Source: Clostridia bacterium (lineage in GTDB: Bacteria > Bacillota > Clostridia > UMGS1810). From it: DNA of 5,348 nt. Below, piece after piece: positions 5,170 through 5,348 of the stretch. The notes under the pieces were generated by a model. The model ran no database searches. It saw only the letters and a program-made list of their open reading frames with translations, and was not told the origin of the DNA. Made by a program: the position numbers and the translations under genes. Each line of letters starts with the position of its first letter. Position 1 is the stretch's first letter. Location: NCBI GenBank assembly GCA_016293435.1, contig JAEDEG010000151.1, forward strand, positions 1 to 5,348. The letters are read 5' to 3'.

Positions 5170-5348
5170 TTAGTCGCTCATATCAGGCAAAACTGAAGGT
5201 TGAAATTTGTGTTCCATAAGTGAAATCATAGTGTGACTTTTTACAACACCTTTTTGCTTTTTGAAATGCAGAAGCTTATTCTCCAATGATTCTACATCTT
5301 TAGCGCACACCTTGATAAGATAGTCATATTCACCTGTTACAGCATAGC
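5170..5348 (-). CDS. Lrp/AsnC family transcriptional regulator, C-terminal part (runs off the window)
   Basis: The last 58 residues of an Lrp/AsnC-type regulator, with TAA at 5170-5172. Lrp proteins have an N-terminal helix-turn-helix and a C-terminal RAM domain that forms the oligomer and binds an amino acid. Here only the RAM half is visible: VTGEYDYLIKVCAKD (3-17), the typical strand that opens G-x-x-D-x-x-L, then a helix LENKLLHFKKQKGV (21-34) and VKSHTMISLMEHK (35-47), the final strand. The tail PSVLPDMSD extends slightly past the usual end. The DNA-binding half lies beyond 5348. It is the first gene of three visible on this strand, followed by the amidohydrolase after 23 bp, so it probably autoregulates the operon in response to an amino acid. 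Confidence 0.88.
   Translation of the reverse strand, partial: YAVTGEYDYLIKVCAKDVESLENKLLHFKKQKGVVKSHTMISLMEHKFQPSVLPDMSD

Overview
The window looks like DNA from an anaerobic, low-G+C Firmicute of the Clostridia. The support is strong Shine-Dalgarno sites, AT-rich spacers, a TrkH/KtrB potassium channel beside a Kdp remnant, a YitT-family membrane protein, the C-terminus of a clostridial-type 6-phosphofructokinase, SLH repeats with the CTRAQ-VTFLYR signature, and cysteine-rich enzymes. This placement is inferred from protein style only.

Layout, left to right. (1) 1-560, minus: the first 186 residues of a KtrB/TrkH potassium-uptake subunit, preceded by a 120-bp spacer with an 11-bp-period direct repeat (644-676) that looks like an operator. 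(2) 681-1495: a patchwork of four gene ends, each retaining its stop codon and lacking its 5' part. In order they are the KdpC C-terminus (minus), the last 31 residues of a Rieske [2Fe-2S] protein (plus), the last 79 residues of an SLH-domain protein (minus) and the last 58 residues of 6-phosphofructokinase (plus). They meet head to head at two sharp junctions, about 909-911 and 1316-1321. The roughly 410-bp middle block therefore looks foreign to both flanks, either through real rearrangement or through a chimeric amplification or assembly product. (3) 1496-1898: no gene, but two weak hairpins, a TTGACA promoter candidate and a 102-bp cluster of three palindromes. (4) 1899-2798, plus: an intact YitT-family membrane protein starting at TTG. 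(5) 2820-5348, minus: a compact operon read right to left, made of an Lrp/AsnC regulator (C-terminal part only), an M20 family metallo-amidohydrolase and a PLP aminotransferase. Gaps are 23 and 5 bp. It converges on yitT with a 21-bp gap.

How the genes may work together. The right-hand operon is a plausible amino-acid module: an amino-acid-sensing Lrp protein, a deacylase that frees an amino acid from an N-acyl form, and an aminotransferase. The same enzyme pair occurs in the acetylated diaminopimelate branch of lysine synthesis (PatA plus the YkuR-type deacetylase), but general salvage is equally possible. The left end belongs to potassium homeostasis (Ktr and Kdp).

I see no clear new defence or mobile system. 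The points most worth checking are the double head-to-head truncation, the palindrome cluster and the repeat operator in front of ktrB. No tRNA, rRNA, CRISPR array or transposase gene was recognised.
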